This document shows positions 61,598-64,000 of a stretch of 64,000 nucleotides of DNA, piece after piece; positions within the stretch are counted from its first letter, which is position 1, and the number at the start of each line of letters is the position of its first letter. Location: contig NZ_NCXO01000018.1 in the NCBI RefSeq assembly GCF_002104795.1, positions 1 through 64,000 on the forward strand. The letters run 5' to 3'. The position numbers were made by a program, and so were the translations under genes. The notes under the pieces are model-generated. The model did not search any database. It saw nothing but the letters and a program-made list of their open reading frames with translations, and was not told the DNA's origin. Source of the stretch: Mycolicibacillus koreensis (GTDB lineage: Bacteria; Actinomycetota; Actinomycetes; Mycobacteriales; Mycobacteriaceae).

Positions 61598-61704
61598 CCG
61601 CCACCGTCCTGCACTGTCGGCTCGTCACGCTCACCGGTCCAGGCCAGCCACACGGCCGCCAACCCGAAGAATCCGGCGTAGAGGGCACCACCCAACAGGG
61701 TCAT
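61525..61704 (-). CDS. 59-aa small membrane protein, antisense to the 3' end of the Rv3684-like gene
   Basis: ATG at 61702-61704 reads [22 protein letters not shown], one clear transmembrane helix, then TGERDEPT and a polar tail. GGAAGGAG lies about ten bases before the ATG, a good ribosome site. The tail runs 73 bases antisense into the end of the neighbouring gene. I do not recognise a family. The upstream gap 61705-61887 holds only its leader. Confidence 0.55.
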   Translation of the reverse strand: MTLLGGALYAGFFGLAAVWLAWTGERDEPTVQDGGGQPQAADRSNDVRASAASRGSMPC

Positions 61705-61887
61705 GATCGTCTCACTCCTTCCGGCTCAGTTAGTTAGTCTGCATAACCGGGCGGGAAACCGCATCTCTTCCCAGTGTGAGTTACACCCGGTGGTTTCGCC
61801 GGTGTGATCCATCCGGCGAGTCGCGGCCGAAGGGGTAACGGTTTGGCTGCAGACGGTGGCGGTGCGATAGGCTGTCGTGGCTTCACA

Positions 61888-61961
61888 CGGGGTGTGGCGC
61901 AGCTTGGTAGCGTGCTTCGTTCGGGACGAAGAGGTCGTGGGTTCGAATCCCGCCACCCCGA
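61888..61961 (+). tRNA. tRNA-Pro (anticodon CGG)
   Basis: 74-nt cloverleaf: acceptor CGGGGTG with CACCCCG, anticodon arm CTTCG-TTCGGGA-CGAAG showing CGG, T-arm GTGGGTTCGAATCCCGC. Its 3' end faces the integrase gene, making it the probable attachment site. Confidence 0.96.
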
Positions 61962-61968
61962 CAGTGGA

Positions 61969-62017
61969 AAACCCGCTCTGACCTGGTAAAACAGGACAGG
62001 GCGGGTTTCTTCGTTTT
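61969..62017 (+). terminator. Intrinsic terminator after tRNA-Pro
   Basis: AAACCCGC (61969-61976) pairs with GCGGGTTT (62001-62008), followed by CTTCGTTTT. Within the loop CCTG and CAGG can pair again. It ends tRNA transcription, and may also act on the integrase operon coming the other way. Confidence 0.75.
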
Positions 62018-62057
62018 GGCTGCTGGCGCGGCCGGTAGGCAGTGGGTAGGCAGGAGA

Positions 62058-63248
62058 TCAGACCGAGGTCGATTTCCCCAGGTCGGCGACCACCCTGTCG
62101 AGGTGCGCCGCGACTTGCTCCAAGTCCTCGGGGAAGAGGTCGCTGTAGGTGTCCAAGGTCAGCGTCGCGCTCTTATGGCCGAGCATGATCTGGAGCACCT
62201 TCACGTTGGCCCCCGCCTGGACCGCCAGGCTCGCCGCCGTGTGACGGAGGTCGTGGGGTGTGGCGGCGGGGAAGTCCGTGTGCGGTGTCCCCGCATCGTC
62301 GAGCTGGCGCAGGGTGTCGACGGCGGATTTCCATGTGCGATCCCGCCACGAGTTGAGGCGCAGCACCCCACCCTTCGGGGCGGTGAACACGAGGTCTTCC
62401 CGTTTCTTGTTCTGACACTGCACCGACAACGGTTCAATGAGGAACTTCGGCAACGGAACGTGCCGCGCCTGCTTACCCTTCGTCGGGGTCCAGGTCAGCC
62501 GTCCGCCGACCTCGGTCACCTGCTGACGTACGTGGACCTGCCGCCGTAGGAGATTCAGGTCATGTACCTCCAGCGCCGCCGCCTCCCCGAACCGCAAACC
62601 CGTGTATGCCAGGAACAGGACGAGAGTCCGATACCGAGGGTCTATGGTGTCCGCCAACGCCCAGGTCTGGTCGTGACTCAGGTACACCTTCGGGGGCTCG
62701 GTGCGGGCGGGCAGGGTGTGCCCTGACGCTGGGTTCGCGGACAGGCGTTTGTCCTCTACCGCCACGCTGAGAATCCCGCGCAGCACCTCCATTGCATTCT
62801 CAACGGTGGTGGGCGTCGCGCCCTGCTCCCCCATCTCGACAATCCACGACTTGACTGCTGACCGCTGTACGTCCTTGACCAGGACGCTTCCCCAGCGCGG
62901 CCCCACCCACTTGTTCCACCCTGAGACTCGGCGTTCCCGTGTCCCACCTGGTTTCTGGTGAGAGAGGTAGACCTGCCACACGTCCTCGACCGTGACCAGA
63001 CCCGCCTTCTCGGTCACGTAGGTGCCCGTGGTGAGCCTCGTGGTGGCCGCATCCCGATAGGTCTCAGCATCCGCCTTGCGGGCGAAGCTCTCCGTCTCTC
63101 TGGTGCCGTCGAGTCCAATCACGGTGACCCGCCAGCGTTTCCCCCGCCCGTGCCGCGCGGACTTTGATCCGTCCCGTTTCGTCCACAGGTCTTCGGGACC
63201 GTAAGCCCCCGCCTTCCGCCGTTGAGGCTCCCCCGCCGAGCTGGTCAT
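62058..63248 (-). CDS. int: Tyrosine recombinase / phage integrase
   Basis: 396 aa. An N-terminal arm-type-binding part (1-75), a SAM-like core-binding domain (about 82-165) and the catalytic domain with R219 (TGLRFGE), H332 and R335 (HDLRH), H358 (LGHKS) and the nucleophile Y368 (LDTYSDLF). All catalytic residues are present, so it should be active. Its ATG overlaps the repressor stop as ATGA. It reads toward tRNA-Pro. Confidence 0.96.
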   Translation of the reverse strand: MTSSAGEPQRRKAGAYGPEDLWTKRDGSKSARHGRGKRWRVTVIGLDGTRETESFARKADAETYRDAATTRLTTGTYVTEKAGLVTVEDVWQVYLSHQKPGGTRERRVSGWNKWVGPRWGSVLVKDVQRSAVKSWIVEMGEQGATPTTVENAMEVLRGILSVAVEDKRLSANPASGHTLPARTEPPKVYLSHDQTWALADTIDPRYRTLVLFLAYTGLRFGEAAALEVHDLNLLRRQVHVRQQVTEVGGRLTWTPTKGKQARHVPLPKFLIEPLSVQCQNKKREDLVFTAPKGGVLRLNSWRDRTWKSAVDTLRQLDDAGTPHTDFPAATPHDLRHTAASLAVQAGANVKVLQIMLGHKSATLTLDTYSDLFPEDLEQVAAHLDRVVADLGKSTSV

Positions 63249-63763
63249 CCCCGCTCCCCCTCCCCAGGAGGCACCTTGCGGTACACGAGGTCCAACAGGA
63301 GCTCCCGCACCAGGGGCACCAGGTCCTCGTCGAGCTTCTCCCCACGACCTCGCGGCTCACGCATCAGGTAGTCCCGAACGTCGTCGGCGTCATCCAGGAA
63401 AACGTCGCCGTCCATCGGCACGCCGAGTTCTGATTTCCGTACGGCGGCAACGGAATCCACGAACGCTTGGATGTATTGGTGTAGGTGCGACTGGCACATG
63501 TCGCGCAGGGAGTCGGCCCGCCCGACGACCCACGACGGGTCAACAGGAGTCAGCACCCTCAGGAGATCAGCGGCGGAGACCCCGAGCGCGGAGGCGATGG
63601 CATGCAGCTCCGTAGCCCGCGCTGGCCGTGTCCCCAGCTCGACGCGCCCGAGCACGACGGGGGCCATGCCGATCCGCCGCGCAAGCTCCTGCTGCGAGAT
63701 GCCCACCATCTCGCGACGAAGGCGGACAGCCGCTCCGAGCTGCTGGTCTTCGGTTTCAGTCAC
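63245..63763 (-). CDS. XRE-family repressor-like protein of the element
   Basis: 172 aa from GTG 63761-63763. The HTH region is LRREMVGISQQELARRIGMA with GRVELGTRPARATELHAIASAL after it. The C-terminal part has no recognised domain. A TAGGCT -10 box seven bases upstream suggests a leaderless message. It is first in an operon with int and is divergent from the excisionase-like gene, so it is the probable lysogeny repressor. Confidence 0.82.
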   Translation of the reverse strand: MTETEDQQLGAAVRLRREMVGISQQELARRIGMAPVVLGRVELGTRPARATELHAIASALGVSAADLLRVLTPVDPSWVVGRADSLRDMCQSHLHQYIQAFVDSVAAVRKSELGVPMDGDVFLDDADDVRDYLMREPRGRGEKLDEDLVPLVRELLLDLVYRKVPPGEGERG

Positions 63764-63770
63764 GAACAAC

Positions 63771-63776
63771 AGCCTA
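63771..63776 (-). promoter_or_regulatory. -10 box of the repressor-int operon, leaderless
   Basis: On the minus strand TAGGCT is followed by GTTGTTC and the GTG at 63763. Confidence 0.5.
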
Positions 63777-63815
63777 TCTGATTCATATAGGTATTCCAAT
63801 CCCGACAATCTGTGC

Positions 63816-63821
63816 TACTGT
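63816..63821 (+). promoter_or_regulatory. -10 box of the rightward excisionase-like gene
   Basis: TACTGT, predicting a start near 63828, just before the palindromic operator candidate. Confidence 0.45.
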
Positions 63822-63836
63822 CTAAATCAGAAGTCA

Positions 63837-63851
63837 TACACGTTACGTGTA
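63837..63851. promoter_or_regulatory. Perfect 15-bp palindrome, candidate repressor operator
   Basis: TACACGT-T-ACGTGTA, one central base, between the rightward -10 box and the ribosome site of the excisionase-like gene. Binding here would block rightward transcription. Confidence 0.6.
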
Positions 63852-63866
63852 CATCAGGAGGACGAC

Positions 63867-64000
63867 ATGGCACGCACCGCCGCCCCCGACGTGGGGGCCG
63901 ACACCGACCTGATGGGTGGGGAGTACCTGACCCCGACCCAGGTCACCCAGCGGCTCAACGTCTCGCCGCAGACCCTCTCGTATTGGCGGTCACGGAACAC
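63867..64000 (+). CDS. Excisionase/AlpA-like HTH protein, 3' end cut by window
   Basis: ATG 63867 with AGGAGG at 63857-63862. Visible part: GGEYLTPTQVTQRLNVSPQT then LSYWRSRNT, the helix-turn-helix and wing of MerR-like HTH_17 excisionases. It runs off the right edge. Its place opposite int-repressor fits a recombination directionality factor. Confidence 0.7.
   Translation, partial: MARTAAPDVGADTDLMGGEYLTPTQVTQRLNVSPQTLSYWRSRN

Larger units (their letters stand above)
61888..64000. mobile_element. Left end of an integrated phage or integrative element at tRNA-Pro
   Basis: tRNA-Pro, then an integrase transcribed toward it, an XRE repressor in the same operon and a divergent excisionase-like gene. 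This is the standard immunity/integration end of a temperate phage or an actinobacterial integrative conjugative element. The right end and any second copy of the tRNA 3' sequence are outside the window. The tRNA 3' half (about 61930-61961) is the likely crossover core. Confidence 0.8.

Overview
The window is a chromosomal segment from a very GC-rich mycobacterium (Mycobacteriaceae, not the tuberculosis complex). Gene content and order follow the M. tuberculosis Rv3604c-Rv3684 neighbourhood closely. Markers include the folate operon next to ftsH, mesJ/tilS-hpt-lpqG, dacB-ppa, galE1, a delta-prime subunit beside a membrane adenylate cyclase, topA-cspA-helicase-Tad cluster, acs, marP-nth-crp, the twin Get3-like ATPases, whiB4 and ponA2. 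Identifications come from reading protein motifs and recalled synteny; no database search was run.

Layout. 1-6103: leftward operon for folate biosynthesis (folE, folP, folB, folK), two small membrane proteins and ftsH. 6260-8058: ephA-type epoxide hydrolase and a SIMPL-domain lipoprotein. 8085-12085: leftward hpt, tilS, a HExxH protein and dacB, divergent from ppa. 12802-19119: TerC-family protein, a very large CtpH-type P-ATPase and its small upstream genes; this block is not at this place in M. tuberculosis. 19371-25251: flippase-like protein, galE1, a GT-C-like membrane protein, a TetR regulator and an SRPBCC-DUF5995 protein, followed by a decayed ISL3 transposase and tRNA-Thr. 25787-33139: DNA polymerase delta-prime, adenylate cyclase, topA, csp. 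33463-41392: SftH-type helicase, a sensor-like protein and a seven-gene Tad-like pilus/secretion operon ending in ssd. 41393-42972: HAD phosphatase flanked by two structured RNAs, a 6C/B11 RNA and a candidate Ms1/MTS2823 RNA. 42973-56672: acs, two proteases (one MarP), epoxide hydrolase ephE, NUDIX, TlpA-like, nth, crp, metallo-beta-lactamase, RidA, twin ATPases, whiB4. 57015-61704: ponA2, a metallophosphoesterase, a cysteine-synthase-like enzyme and a small membrane protein.

61888-64000: a tRNA-Pro gene with a tyrosine integrase, an XRE repressor and a divergent excisionase-like gene. This is the left end of an integrated phage or actinobacterial integrative element that continues past the window.

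Themes: many genes are translationally coupled through GTGA/ATGA overlaps. Many rightward genes have a TANNNT -10 box 6-8 bases before the start codon, which predicts leaderless mRNAs. The points most worth checking are the two regulatory RNAs, an apparent CTG start and a lost stop codon in the Tad operon, phased short repeat arrays before lpqG and cspA, unannotated small membrane proteins, and the lysogeny switch at the right edge.
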